Positions 16,960 to 27,009 of a stretch of 64,000 nt of DNA are shown here, piece after piece. The translations under genes and the position numbers were made by a program. The stretch is from Acidimicrobiia bacterium (GTDB lineage Bacteria; Actinomycetota; Acidimicrobiia; Spongiisociales; UBA11373), in assembly GCA_030584185.1 (NCBI GenBank), contig CP129495.1, positions 1,719,469 to 1,783,468 of the forward strand, written 5' to 3'. The notes below the pieces were generated by a model, which was not told the DNA's origin, made no database searches, and worked only from the letters and a program-made list of their open reading frames with translations. How positions within the stretch are numbered: position 1 is the stretch's first letter; each line of letters opens with the position of its first letter.

Positions 16960-17963
16960 GCCTCACCATCCTCGGGCTGGAGACCTCTTGTGACGAGACG
17001 GCGGCCGCCGTCGTTCGCGACGGCACGGTCCTCTCCAACGTGCTCTCGTCGCAGGTGGACGAGCACGCCCGGTTCGGCGGCGTGGTGCCCGAGGTGGCGG
17101 CCAGGGCGCACGTCGAGGCGATCCGATCCCTCACCCACAAGGCGCTGCGGGACGCCGGGGTGCATCAGATGGACCTCGACGCCGTTGCCGCCACCCGCGG
17201 TCCGGGCCTCGCCGGGGCGCTCATGGTCGGGTTCTCCTATGGAAAGGCGCTGGCGTGGGCGCTGGGGAAGCCGTTCGTCGGGATAGACCACATGGAGGGG
17301 CATCTGTTCGCTCCCCGCCTGGAGCACGACGGGTTCCAGCCACCGGCGGTGGTGCTGTTGGCCTCGGGCGGGCACAGCCAGATCGTCCACATGCGCTCCT
17401 GGGGCGAGTACGAGGTGGTGGGGGCCACCATCGACGACGCCGCCGGCGAGGCGTTCGACAAGCTGGCGAGGTTCCTTGGCCTGGGCTACCCCGGCGGCCC
17501 CGCCATCGATCGGGAGGCCGAGGGCGGCGATCCGTCATCGGTGTCCTTCCCCAGGGCGATACCAGACCGACCCACCGATTTCTCCTTCTCCGGTCTCAAG
17601 ACCGCCGTGGTGGAGTTCGTTCGCAGGCGCCACTCCGAGGGGACGCTGCCCCCGATGCCCGACCTCGCCGCCGCCATCCAGGAGGCGATCGTCGACGTGC
17701 TCGTCGACAAGACCATGAACGCCGCCGAGCAGACCGGTTCCCCCGCCGTGGGCGGCGGGGGAGGGGTCCTGGCCAACAGAAGGCTGAGGCAGCGACTCTC
17801 GGATGAGTGCGGCCGCCGCGGTCTCGACCTGTTCCTGCCGTCACCGGCGCTGTGCACCGACAACGGGGCGATGATCGCCGCCGCTGCCGCCTTCCGCTTG
17901 GCAAGGGGAGAAACGACCCCGCATCGCTGCGAAGTGGATCCTTCGCTGCGGTTGGGTGGCTGA
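16956..17963 (+). CDS. tsaD: tRNA N6-adenosine threonylcarbamoyltransferase TsaD
   Basis: Catalytic subunit that transfers the threonylcarbamoyl group to A37 of ANN-decoding tRNAs. The ASKHA N-terminus ILGLETSCDETAAAVV, the metal-binding HMEGH (His-x3-His) motif, LLASGGHSQI and the C-terminal CTDNGAMIAAAAAFR motif are intact. The 335-residue length is typical. The ATGA overlap with rimI ends the chain that began at nnr. Confidence 0.96.
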   Translation: MSLTILGLETSCDETAAAVVRDGTVLSNVLSSQVDEHARFGGVVPEVAARAHVEAIRSLTHKALRDAGVHQMDLDAVAATRGPGLAGALMVGFSYGKALAWALGKPFVGIDHMEGHLFAPRLEHDGFQPPAVVLLASGGHSQIVHMRSWGEYEVVGATIDDAAGEAFDKLARFLGLGYPGGPAIDREAEGGDPSSVSFPRAIPDRPTDFSFSGLKTAVVEFVRRRHSEGTLPPMPDLAAAIQEAIVDVLVDKTMNAAEQTGSPAVGGGGGVLANRRLRQRLSDECGRRGLDLFLPSPALCTDNGAMIAAAAAFRLARGETTPHRCEVDPSLRLGG

Positions 17964-18018
17964 AGGGCATCCTTCCCAAGAAACCTGAGTCGATGGCGCT
18001 CATCTTCGGGCCGGTCGA

Positions 18019-18045
18019 CTAGCACTCCGCGTTCCCGACTGCTAG
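18019..18045. promoter_or_regulatory. CIRCE operator for HrcA
   Basis: CTAGCACTC (18019-18027), 9 nt, then GACTGCTAG (18037-18045). This matches the CIRCE consensus with one mismatch in the right arm. It overlaps the -10 box at 18043, so HrcA binding should block groESL transcription. A further intact right half-site, GAGTGCCAA, occurs at 18066-18074. Confidence 0.75.
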
Positions 18046-18048
18046 CCT
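18043..18048 (+). promoter_or_regulatory. -10 box TAGCCT of groES-groEL
   Basis: TAGCCT shares 3 nt with the CIRCE right arm. A start near 18055 gives a leader of about 40 nt containing AAGGAGGAG. Confidence 0.5.
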
Positions 18049-18094
18049 TGGCAATCGTAGCCGACGAGTGCCAATGAAGGAGGAGATTCGTCAC

Positions 18095-20060
<1,966 letters not shown>

Positions 20061-20085
20061 ACGAATCGAGCCGATCGATCACGGA

Positions 20086-20118
20086 AGGGGGCGGGCATGG
20101 GCCCGCCCCCTCTCGTTT
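20086..20118 (+). terminator. Rho-independent-type terminator after groEL
   Basis: GGGGGCGGGC (20087-20096) pairs perfectly with GCCCGCCCCC (20101-20110) around a 4-nt loop, followed by TCTCGTTT. It also lies downstream of the convergent acetyltransferase gene. Confidence 0.75.
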
Positions 20119-20135
20119 GGAAGCGTTGCGGGAGG

Positions 20136-20738
20136 CTACGGCTCGAGCCAGCCCCGATCGACCCACCGGGTGTGCTCGGTGCGGTACTCGTCCTCGAGGA
20201 GTGCCCACAGGCCGTGGTCCATCCACACACCGTGGACGTGGACTTCGCGTCGCAGCAGGCCCTCGCGCACGAAGCCGAGCTTCTCGGCGATCCTCTCACT
20301 GGCGCGGTTGCCTGCGGCGATACGAAGGGTGATCCGGTGCATTCGCAGCTCCTCGAAGCCCATCTGCAGTATCCGGGCGGCGGCCTCGGTTCCGATGCCG
20401 TGGCCGGCCGCCGACGAGCGCACCCAGTAGCCGACCTCCCCCGATCGCTCGCGGCGCGACAGCGGCCAGATCGAGATGTTCCCCAGGTGACCGGGCAGGT
20501 CGGAGCCCCGGATTGCCAGGTCGTAGGCGCGGCCCTCCGACCAGGCCGCGGCAGAGTCGCGCACGAAGCGCGCCGCCTCGGGGCGACCGTAGCCGGCGTG
20601 GGCCCAGGGCAGCCAGGCGGCGAGGTCCTGCCATGACTCCTCCACCGCTTCGACCATGGGGTCGATGTCTCGCCTCCTGAAGGGGCGAAGCTCCAGGCGG
20701 GGGGTGACCCTCGCCCTGGTGGGAACGGACCGCAGCAT
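20136..20738 (-). CDS. GNAT acetyltransferase, RimJ/RimL family
   Basis: A 200-residue acetyltransferase. TPRLELRPFRRRDIDPM at the N-terminus, GEVGYWVRSSAAGHGIGTEAA with the acetyl-CoA loop, and RMHRITLRIAAGNRASERIAEKLGF place it near RimJ/RimL or ribosomal-protein Ser/Ala acetylases. The substrate is unknown. The ATG at 20738 is favoured over one at 20792 because the latter would run through the divergent Nudix promoter and gene start, and because TAGGCT lies 8 nt upstream of 20738. Confidence 0.82.
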   Translation of the reverse strand: MLRSVPTRARVTPRLELRPFRRRDIDPMVEAVEESWQDLAAWLPWAHAGYGRPEAARFVRDSAAAWSEGRAYDLAIRGSDLPGHLGNISIWPLSRRERSGEVGYWVRSSAAGHGIGTEAAARILQMGFEELRMHRITLRIAAGNRASERIAEKLGFVREGLLRREVHVHGVWMDHGLWALLEDEYRTEHTRWVDRGWLEP

Positions 20739-20746
20739 TGCGGCCG

Positions 20747-20764
20747 AGCCTATCGCCGTACCAT
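20747..20764. promoter_or_regulatory. Back-to-back leaderless promoters
   Basis: Minus-strand TAGGCT (20747-20752) lies 8 nt before the acetyltransferase ATG. Plus-strand TACCAT (20759-20764) lies 6 nt before the Nudix ATG. The two start codons are only 32 nt apart. Confidence 0.5.
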
Positions 20765-20770
20765 GCGCCG

Positions 20771-21322
20771 ATGGTTGCTTCCTGGGAGGCACTCTCCGCG
20801 CTGCCTCCGGTTCCGCCCGGTGACGAGGTACGCGCCGCCGTGTTGGTGCCGATCTACGAGGATGCCGGGCGCCTTCGCCTGATAATGACCCGGCGCCCCG
20901 ACGACATGCGCGCCCACCCCGGGGACGTGGTGTTTCCCGGAGGCACGATCGAGCCGGGCGATGCCGACCCGGTGGCTGCGGCGATGCGCGAGGCCTCCGA
21001 GGAGGTCGGCCTGCCGCGCAGCAGCATCGTCGAGGTCCTCGGCGGATTGACCCCGGTGCATGCTCGTTCGGTGACCATGATGATCGCCCCCGTGGTGGCC
21101 CGGGTCCAGCGACCCGAGCGCCTGGTCCCGCAGCCGGGGGAGGTGTCGGCGATCATCGAGCCGCTGGTGGATGATCTGCTCGACGACGACAGGTGGGTGA
21201 GTCGCAGTTGGGGGCCGGGTCGGAAGATGTGGTTCTTCGAGTTCCCCGAGGGCGTGCTCTGGGGGGCCACCGCATTCATGGTGCGCGACCTCCTCGAGTA
21301 CTTCCGGCGGATCGAGTCCTGA
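20771..21322 (+). CDS. Nudix hydrolase, CoA pyrophosphatase type
   Basis: A 183-residue Nudix enzyme. The Nudix box starts GGTIEPGDADPV and ends REASEEVGL, with the catalytic glutamates present. The preceding LIMTRRPDDMRAHPGDVVFP is the extra motif of CoA diphosphatases (NudL-like), which hydrolyse CoA to phosphopantetheine and 3',5'-ADP. ATG 20771 fits the leaderless pattern. Fairly sure of family, less of substrate. Confidence 0.83.
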   Translation: MVASWEALSALPPVPPGDEVRAAVLVPIYEDAGRLRLIMTRRPDDMRAHPGDVVFPGGTIEPGDADPVAAAMREASEEVGLPRSSIVEVLGGLTPVHARSVTMMIAPVVARVQRPERLVPQPGEVSAIIEPLVDDLLDDDRWVSRSWGPGRKMWFFEFPEGVLWGATAFMVRDLLEYFRRIES

Positions 21323-21365
21323 CCGGGGTCTGGCCGTTCCTCCCGGACAGCACAGGTGTGGGCCG

Positions 21366-21371
21366 TAGGCT
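21366..21371 (+). promoter_or_regulatory. -10 box TAGGCT, leaderless promoter of the Fur-family gene
   Basis: TAGGCT ends 6 nt before the GTG at 21378; no ribosome-binding site. Confidence 0.5.
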
Positions 21372-21377
21372 GGGGCC

Positions 21378-21806
21378 GTGCACGTCACATGGGAGATGCT
21401 CGCCGATCGTCTGCGCTCCTCGGGGCTGAGGATCACCGGGCCGCGGCGGCACGTCCTGACCGTTCTCGCCTCGAATCACCAATGTCATCTGACCGCTCCA
21501 TCCATCACGGAGACTCTCGCCGGCAAGGTGGATCCGGCCACCGTCTACCGGACCCTGGACACGCTCGAGGCGGTAGGCGTTGTCACCCACAGCCATCTGG
21601 GCCATGGGCCCGCCGTCTATCACTTCGCCGACGAGCCACCACACCAACATCTGGTGTGCTCCAGCTGTGGAGTGGCGGTGGAGGTCGACATGGATGTCAT
21701 CCGGCTCAGCCTCGGCGAGATGACCGCCCGCACCGGCTTCGTGCCCGATCCCACCCACTTCGCCGTCTCCGGCACCTGTGCCGCCTGCATCGCCGCCGGC
21801 GCCTGA
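21378..21806 (+). CDS. Fur-family metalloregulator, probably nickel/cobalt-responsive (Nur-like)
   Basis: A 142-residue Fur superfamily repressor. The winged helix includes RITGPRRHVLTVLA and the recognition region KVDPATVYRTLDTLEAVGVV. Metal-site residues are in PPHQHLVCSSCG (HxH plus CxxC), and a second CAAC near the C-terminus completes a structural zinc site. It lies directly upstream of cbiMNQO, and a Nur-box-like dyad sits on the cbiM promoter, so control of nickel or cobalt uptake is the best inference. Zur or Fur function cannot be excluded. Confidence 0.82.
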   Translation: MHVTWEMLADRLRSSGLRITGPRRHVLTVLASNHQCHLTAPSITETLAGKVDPATVYRTLDTLEAVGVVTHSHLGHGPAVYHFADEPPHQHLVCSSCGVAVEVDMDVIRLSLGEMTARTGFVPDPTHFAVSGTCAACIAAGA

Positions 21807-21830
21807 TATCCTGTTGCGAGTCAGTCGCAG
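21807..21830 (+). promoter_or_regulatory. cbiM promoter with Nur-box-like operator
   Basis: -10 box TATCCT (21807-21812) is followed by TTGCGA-N5-TCGCAG (21814-21830), whose inner TGCGA/TCGCA arms are perfect. The dyad covers the expected start site near 21819. The 6-5-6 layout equals the streptomycete Nur box (tTGCaa-N5-ttGCAA). Confidence 0.55.
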
Positions 21831-21839
21831 GAAGATCCG

Positions 21840-22490
21840 ATGCACATTCCCGACGGCATCGTGAACGGTGCCACATCGGCCGGCTTCGGCCTGGTGGCGG
21901 CAGGCGGATTCGGCGCTTCGGTGAGGCGCGCCCGCCGGGTCCTGGAGGACCGCCACGTCCCCCTCGCCGCCCTCACCGCCGCCTTCGTCTTCGCCGCCCA
22001 GATGGTCAACTTCCCCGTCATCGCCGGCATGAGCGGACATCTCCTCGGCGGTGTGCTCGCCTGCGTGTTCGTCGGCCCTTCGACCGGGGTGGTGGTGGTA
22101 GGCATCGTCCTGGTGGTGCAGTCGATGCTGTTCGCCGACGGCGGACTCACCGCCATCGGGCTGAACATCACCAACATGGCTCTCATCGGCGGACTCGGCG
22201 GATACGGGGTGTTCCGCCTCCTGCGGTCGGTGCTTCGCCGGGCTCCGGTGGCGGCACTCGCCGCCGTCGCCGCCTTCGTCTCGGTTCCGCTGAGTGCCCT
22301 CGGCTTCGTGGCACAGTTCGCCATGGGCGGGGTGGCCGAGGTCTCGCTCGGCGCGGTGACCGCGGCGATGCTCGGCACCCACATTCTCATCGGTATCGGC
22401 GAGGGCGTGATCACGGGCTTCGTCGTCGCCGCCGTCGCCGCCTCCCGGCCCGACCTGGTGCTCGGAGAGCCCGCGAGGGTGCGGGCGTGA
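21840..22490 (+). CDS. cbiM: Cobalt/nickel ECF transporter substrate-binding membrane protein CbiM
   Basis: A 216-residue S-component with about six to seven helices. It starts MHIPDG, where the N-terminal amine and His2 coordinate Co2+ or Ni2+ in this family; the later VNFPVIAGMSGHLLGG segment is also diagnostic. Residue content does not separate cobalt from nickel. The GTGA overlap joins it to the cbiN-like gene. Confidence 0.92.
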   Translation: MHIPDGIVNGATSAGFGLVAAGGFGASVRRARRVLEDRHVPLAALTAAFVFAAQMVNFPVIAGMSGHLLGGVLACVFVGPSTGVVVVGIVLVVQSMLFADGGLTAIGLNITNMALIGGLGGYGVFRLLRSVLRRAPVAALAAVAAFVSVPLSALGFVAQFAMGGVAEVSLGAVTAAMLGTHILIGIGEGVITGFVVAAVAASRPDLVLGEPARVRA

Positions 22491-22789
22491 ACCGCCGCTT
22501 CGCCGTCACCGCCCTTCTGGTGACACTCGGGGTCGCCATCGGCGCGAGTCAGCTGGCCTCCGATGCCCCCGACGGCCTCGAGTTCGTGGCCGGGCAAGAG
22601 GGCTTCGCCGGCACCGCTCGTGATCACGCCCTCGCCGACACGCCTCTTGCCGACTACGGCGACGACCTCACCGGCCACACCGCCCTCGACACCGCCATCG
22701 CCGGGCTGGTCGGCGTGTCGGCGACCATCGGAGTCGGCTGGCTGCTGCTCGGTGGCAGGCGGCCGAGCAGCGCGTCGCGGGAGGGCTGA
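22487..22789 (+). CDS. cbiN: CbiN-like small subunit (PDGLE domain)
   Basis: A 100-residue protein with one N-terminal helix (about 5-22), an exported loop and one C-terminal helix (about 74-90). The loop contains SDAPDGLEFVAGQEGF, the PDGLE motif of small cobalt/nickel transporter components that work beside CbiM. The GTG overlaps the cbiM stop. cbiQ starts one nucleotide after its stop. Confidence 0.85.
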   Translation: MNRRFAVTALLVTLGVAIGASQLASDAPDGLEFVAGQEGFAGTARDHALADTPLADYGDDLTGHTALDTAIAGLVGVSATIGVGWLLLGGRRPSSASREG

Positions 22790-22790
22790 G

Positions 22791-23539
22791 GTGGCCGGAG
22801 GCCACCTCCACGCCCTCTACCGGCACGGCTCCTCGCCGGTGCACCGGGCAGCGCCCCATCTGAAGGTGCTCGCCACCCTCGGGTTCGTCGTCGCCGTGGT
22901 GCTCACCCCCAAGGAGCAGGCGTGGGCCTTCGGTCTCCATCTCGCCGTTGCCGTGGCCGCCCTCATGGCGGCGCGCATCCCCGCCCAGTTCGTGGCGGCA
23001 CGCTTGACGGTGATCGTGCCCTTCCTCCTCGCCGCCGGCACGCTCCCGTTCCTGGCCGCGCCGCCCGACAACTCGTGGGGCCTCTCCGTACCCGGGCTGT
23101 GGGCGGCCTGGAATGTCGCCGCCAAGGCGACGCTCGGGACTCTGGCCTCGATCACCCTGGCCGCCACCACCGAGCCCTCCGAGCTGATCGCAGGGCTGGA
23201 GCGGCTGCGCGCCCCCAGGATCGTCACCGCGATCCTCGGCTTCATGATCAGGTACCTGGACCTTGTCGCCGCCGAGATGGGCCGGATGCGCGTCGCCATG
23301 CGCTCGCGCGCCTACCGGCCGCGCTGGCTGGGCGGGGCCAGCGCCCTGGGCCGGGGGGTAGGCAACCTCTTCTTGCGGTCGTACGAGCGTGGTGAGCGCA
23401 TCCACCTTGCGATGATGGCACGGGGGTATTCCGGGTCACTGCCGCCCGCCCCGCCTGACGCGGCCTCGGTCGCGCCGATGGCGACGGTGGCTCCGGCGGC
23501 GGCCGCCTGGCTGGTTCTCGCCGCAGCCCTGGCTGCGCC

Positions 23540-23543
<4 letters not shown>
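22791..23543 (+). CDS. cbiQ: Cobalt/nickel ECF transporter transmembrane protein CbiQ (T component)
   Basis: A 250-residue coupling protein with about five to six helices. SRAYRPRWLG and RSYERGERIHLAMMARGYSG carry the Ala-Arg-Gly motifs that couple to the ATPase. The GTG at 22791 follows a GGGAGGG box; other upstream starts fall inside cbiN. The stop overlaps cbiO (ATGA). Confidence 0.9.
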
Positions 23544-24252
<709 letters not shown>

Positions 24253-24277
<25 letters not shown>

Positions 24278-24942
24278 GCCCGACGGTCGACGGGAGACAG
24301 CGACCATACCCACCACACGGCCACCAGGGAGCCCAGGACCTCGCCGGCGAGGAACACCCACACCGATCCGGGGTCGATGCCGGCCGGCGATCCGGTGAAC
24401 ACTCTCGCCAGGGTGACCGCAGGGTTGGCGAACCCGGTCGATGCGGCGAACAGGTGAGCTCCGGCCACGAACGCCCCGACGGCGGCACCGACGGACGCCT
24501 GGCGACCGGCCCGGACCAGGAGGAAGATGAAGGCCACCAGCCCGGCCGTTGCCACCGTCTCGGCCACGAAGGCACCGGCCCCCGCTCTCGGCATGTCGGA
24601 GATCGACAGCAGCGGATCACCGAAGCCGGCGTGGGCCACGACAACGCCGAGGACCCCACCCGCCACCTGGGCGAACGCGTAGGGAACCGCCTCCGACACC
24701 GGAAGGTGGCCCAGCAGCACCGCGCCGAGACTCACCGCCGGGTTGAAGTGGGCGTCACCCACGGTGCCGAGGGCGGCGATCAGTGCCGCAAGCACGCCGC
24801 CGACCGTGATCGCCGAGGCGAGGAGGCCGATGGCGGGCGACGCCCCCAGGCGTGCCGCCGTCGTCGCCGCACCGACGACGGCCAGCAGGAGGAAGGCCGT
24901 GCCGATGAACTCGACGGCGAGGCGACGTCCCAGGGATCTCAC
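24253..24942 (-). CDS. MIP-family aquaporin/aquaglyceroporin in an arsenic operon
   Basis: A 229-residue channel with six helices and both NPA motifs, HFNPAVSLG (about 66-74) and FANPAVTLAR (about 176-185). Coupled to arsC by a GTGA overlap. In Sinorhizobium an aquaglyceroporin (AqpS) in an ars operon releases arsenite made by ArsC; the same role is inferred here because no ArsB or Acr3 pump is present in this window. The in-frame region upstream of 24942 belongs to arsC and is not part of this protein. Confidence 0.85.
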
Positions 24943-25574
24943 CTCGGTTCGAAGACGCCGAGCTCGGCGAGAAGACCGGAGACCCGGTCCCTTATCTCGT
25001 CCCGGATCGGCCGCACCTGGTCGGCGGTCATCCCGGCGGGATCGGTGATCTCCCAGTCGAGGTACCTGATCCCGGGGAACACCGGGCAGGCGTCCCCGCA
25101 GCCCATCGTCACCACCACGTCGGCCGCCCTGACCACCTCGTCGGTCCAGGGGAGTGGTCGCTCGCCTGCGAGGTCGATGCCCTCCTCGGCCATGGCCTGG
25201 ACGACGGCAGGGTTGACCTCGCTCGCAGGGTCCGATCCGCCGGAGAACACCTCGATGGCGTCGCCACCGATCCTCCTGGCCCATGCAGCGGCCATCTGCG
25301 ATCGCCCTGCGTTGTGGACACAGAGGAACACCACCGCCGGCTTGCGGTCCCTCGGGGGGGTCCGGAGACGTGAGGCGGCCTGGAGGCGGTCCCTGGCGAG
25401 GCGCTCGATCAGGATGGGGAGCCAGGTGAGTATCCGCGCCCTGCTCTCGAGCATCTCCTGCGACTCGGCCATGAACCGGGCGATCGTCTCCACACCGAAC
25501 ACGCCATCGAAGTCGCGCTGCACACGCTGTGCCGCCTGGTCGATCATCAGTTGGGTCTCGGGAGGAAGTGCCAT
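24939..25574 (-). CDS. arsC: Thioredoxin-type arsenate reductase ArsC with N-terminal helical domain
   Basis: A 211-residue protein. Residues 1-70 form an all-helical domain seen in actinobacterial ArsC proteins. Residues about 79-205 are a low-molecular-weight phosphatase fold with P-loop CVHNAGRS (Cys-x5-Arg) and the relay cysteines in MGCGDACP. It reduces arsenate to arsenite. AAGGAG lies 9 nt before the ATG at 25574. The start overlaps the upstream ArsR-ArsC gene by 28 nt; a start at 25547 with a TGATG junction is possible. Confidence 0.9.
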   Translation of the reverse strand: MALPPETQLMIDQAAQRVQRDFDGVFGVETIARFMAESQEMLESRARILTWLPILIERLARDRLQAASRLRTPPRDRKPAVVFLCVHNAGRSQMAAAWARRIGGDAIEVFSGGSDPASEVNPAVVQAMAEEGIDLAGERPLPWTDEVVRAADVVVTMGCGDACPVFPGIRYLDWEITDPAGMTADQVRPIRDEIRDRVSGLLAELGVFEPR

Positions 25575-26224
25575 GGTGTCCTACTCCTTGCTCCGGTCGC
25601 CCGGACTCTCTTCTCCAGGGTGGTGAGGGCGTCGACGAAGGCACCGCGGGTGCCGATCGGGGCGGGATCGGGGGTCGACCAGTGCACCGTTGGTTCGGAG
25701 AGCGCCTCGTGTGCCCGGTCGCAGACGGTGACCACCGTCGCCCAACCGCCTCCGGCGTCGTCGAGGTGTCGCGGTGAGGCACCGGTCAGGTCGATCCCGG
25801 CCTCTCCGGCCACTGCGACCGCCATGGGATGCACCCTGCTCGCCGGCTCGGTCCCGGCGCTTCCGGCGACGCCGCCGGTCGCGGTCCGCCACAAGGCGGC
25901 GGCGATCTGGGAGCGCGCCGAGTTCTGAGTGCACACGAACAGGACCGGCTCGCCCAGAGGCCTGGCATCGAGGCCGAGGTCTCGCGCCGCCTCCGTCACC
26001 AGGCTCACATAGCGTCTGCGTCCGTCACCCTCCGACCGGGTGCGTCGCACCAGCCCTGCGGCTTCGAGGACCTCCAGGTGATGGGCGAGCAGGTTGGGGC
26101 GGACACCCAGCGATGCCCCCAGTCCCGCTGGGGAGAGATCACCTCGCGTCAACGCCTCGGCCACCGCCAGGCGAATGGGATCGCCCAGTGCGGCGTGACG
26201 CCCGGCTCGTGTCTCGAGGTCCAC
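25547..26224 (-). CDS. ArsR repressor fused to a second LMW-phosphatase/ArsC domain
   Basis: A 225-residue fusion. Residues 1-85 are an ArsR winged helix (RHAALGDPIRLAVAEAL, GVRPNLLAHHLEVLEAAGLV); residues about 92-215 are an ArsC-like phosphatase with P-loop CTQNSARS. No obvious CxC metal-binding pair is seen in the ArsR part, so arsenite may be sensed at other cysteines or through the fused domain. It begins the operon, and the GTG at 26224 fits a leaderless promoter embedded in a palindromic operator. Confidence 0.88.
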   Translation of the reverse strand: MDLETRAGRHAALGDPIRLAVAEALTRGDLSPAGLGASLGVRPNLLAHHLEVLEAAGLVRRTRSEGDGRRRYVSLVTEAARDLGLDARPLGEPVLFVCTQNSARSQIAAALWRTATGGVAGSAGTEPASRVHPMAVAVAGEAGIDLTGASPRHLDDAGGGWATVVTVCDRAHEALSEPTVHWSTPDPAPIGTRGAFVDALTTLEKRVRATGARSRTPWHFLPRPN

Positions 26225-26230
26225 CGACTC

Positions 26231-26257
26231 AGAATACCTCAATGTTGATTGAAGTAT
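26231..26257 (-). promoter_or_regulatory. ars promoter and ArsR-type operator
   Basis: Minus-strand -10 TATTCT (26231-26236) lies 6 nt before the GTG. It overlaps a 10-4-10 inverted repeat ATACCTCAAT/ATTGAAGTAT (26234-26257) with one mismatch, typical of ArsR-family operators and consistent with autorepression. Confidence 0.65.
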
Positions 26258-26280
26258 CTCTTTCCGGGTGGTGCCCCGCT

Positions 26281-26976
26281 CTACCCCCACCATCCGACGA
26301 AGATCGGGGCCAGGACCACCGCTGGGAGCAGGTTGGCCACGCGCACCTGCTTGAGGTCGAGCAGGCGAAGGGCGATTCCGAGGAGGAGGATCCCTCCGGC
26401 TGCACCCAGGGCATCGATCATCGGGTCGGTGAGGATGCCATCGAGGGTGCCCGCACCGAGGGCGATCCCGCCCTGGATGAGGAGGACGGTGAGGGCCGAG
26501 AAGCCGACGCCCCACCCGTAGACGGCTGCGAAGGCGATGGCGGCGAACCCGTCCAGGGCAGCCTTCACGAGGAGCAGCTCGGCGTCGCCCAGGCCGTCCT
26601 GGATCGACCCCACGATGGTGAGTGGGCCGACGCAGAAGACCAGGGAGGCGATCACGAAGCCCTCGCCCATCCGGGCGTTGCCCCGAGGAGTGTCGCCGTC
26701 CCCGGCCACGACCCGCTGCAGGAAGGCGCCCAGCAGATGCAGTCCCGCCTCGATCCGCATCGCCTCGCCGAGCAGGGCGCCGAGGAGCACGGCTCCCAGG
26801 ACAAGGGGGAACTCCTCCGTGGGGAGGATCTCCCGGACGGCGATGGCGGCCGTGGCCAGCCCGAGGGTGGCCATGACCGTCTCTCTGACCCGCTCCGGGA
26901 AGCGGGTCCCGGCCATGGCGCCGATGACCGTGCCCACCAGGACGGTGGCGACGTTGGTGATGGTCCCGATGGGCAT
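26281..26976 (-). CDS. DUF554 integral membrane protein
   Basis: A 231-residue protein with about seven helices. The start MPIGTITNVATVLVGTVIGAM, the FCVGPLTIVGSIQDGL segment and the GGILLLGIALRLL helix match DUF554 (YdfK/YqgA-like). Function is unknown. The ATG fits a leaderless promoter. It is upstream of the ars operon on the same strand, but the operon has its own promoter. Confidence 0.85.
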   Translation of the reverse strand: MPIGTITNVATVLVGTVIGAMAGTRFPERVRETVMATLGLATAAIAVREILPTEEFPLVLGAVLLGALLGEAMRIEAGLHLLGAFLQRVVAGDGDTPRGNARMGEGFVIASLVFCVGPLTIVGSIQDGLGDAELLLVKAALDGFAAIAFAAVYGWGVGFSALTVLLIQGGIALGAGTLDGILTDPMIDALGAAGGILLLGIALRLLDLKQVRVANLLPAVVLAPIFVGWWG

Positions 26977-26983
26977 TCGAGCG

Positions 26984-26989
26984 ATGTTA
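26984..26989 (-). promoter_or_regulatory. -10 box TAACAT, leaderless promoter of the DUF554 gene
   Basis: Minus-strand TAACAT ends 7 nt before the ATG at 26976; no ribosome-binding site. Confidence 0.5.
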
Positions 26990-27009
26990 TGCCCCCGACC
27001 TCGGTTCGC

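Noticed and set aside
18019-18074. A widely spaced CIRCE made of CTAGCACTC and GAGTGCCAA 38 nt apart
   Set aside because: A canonical N9-spaced CIRCE with one mismatch fits within 18019-18045, so the distant half is treated as an extra half-site.
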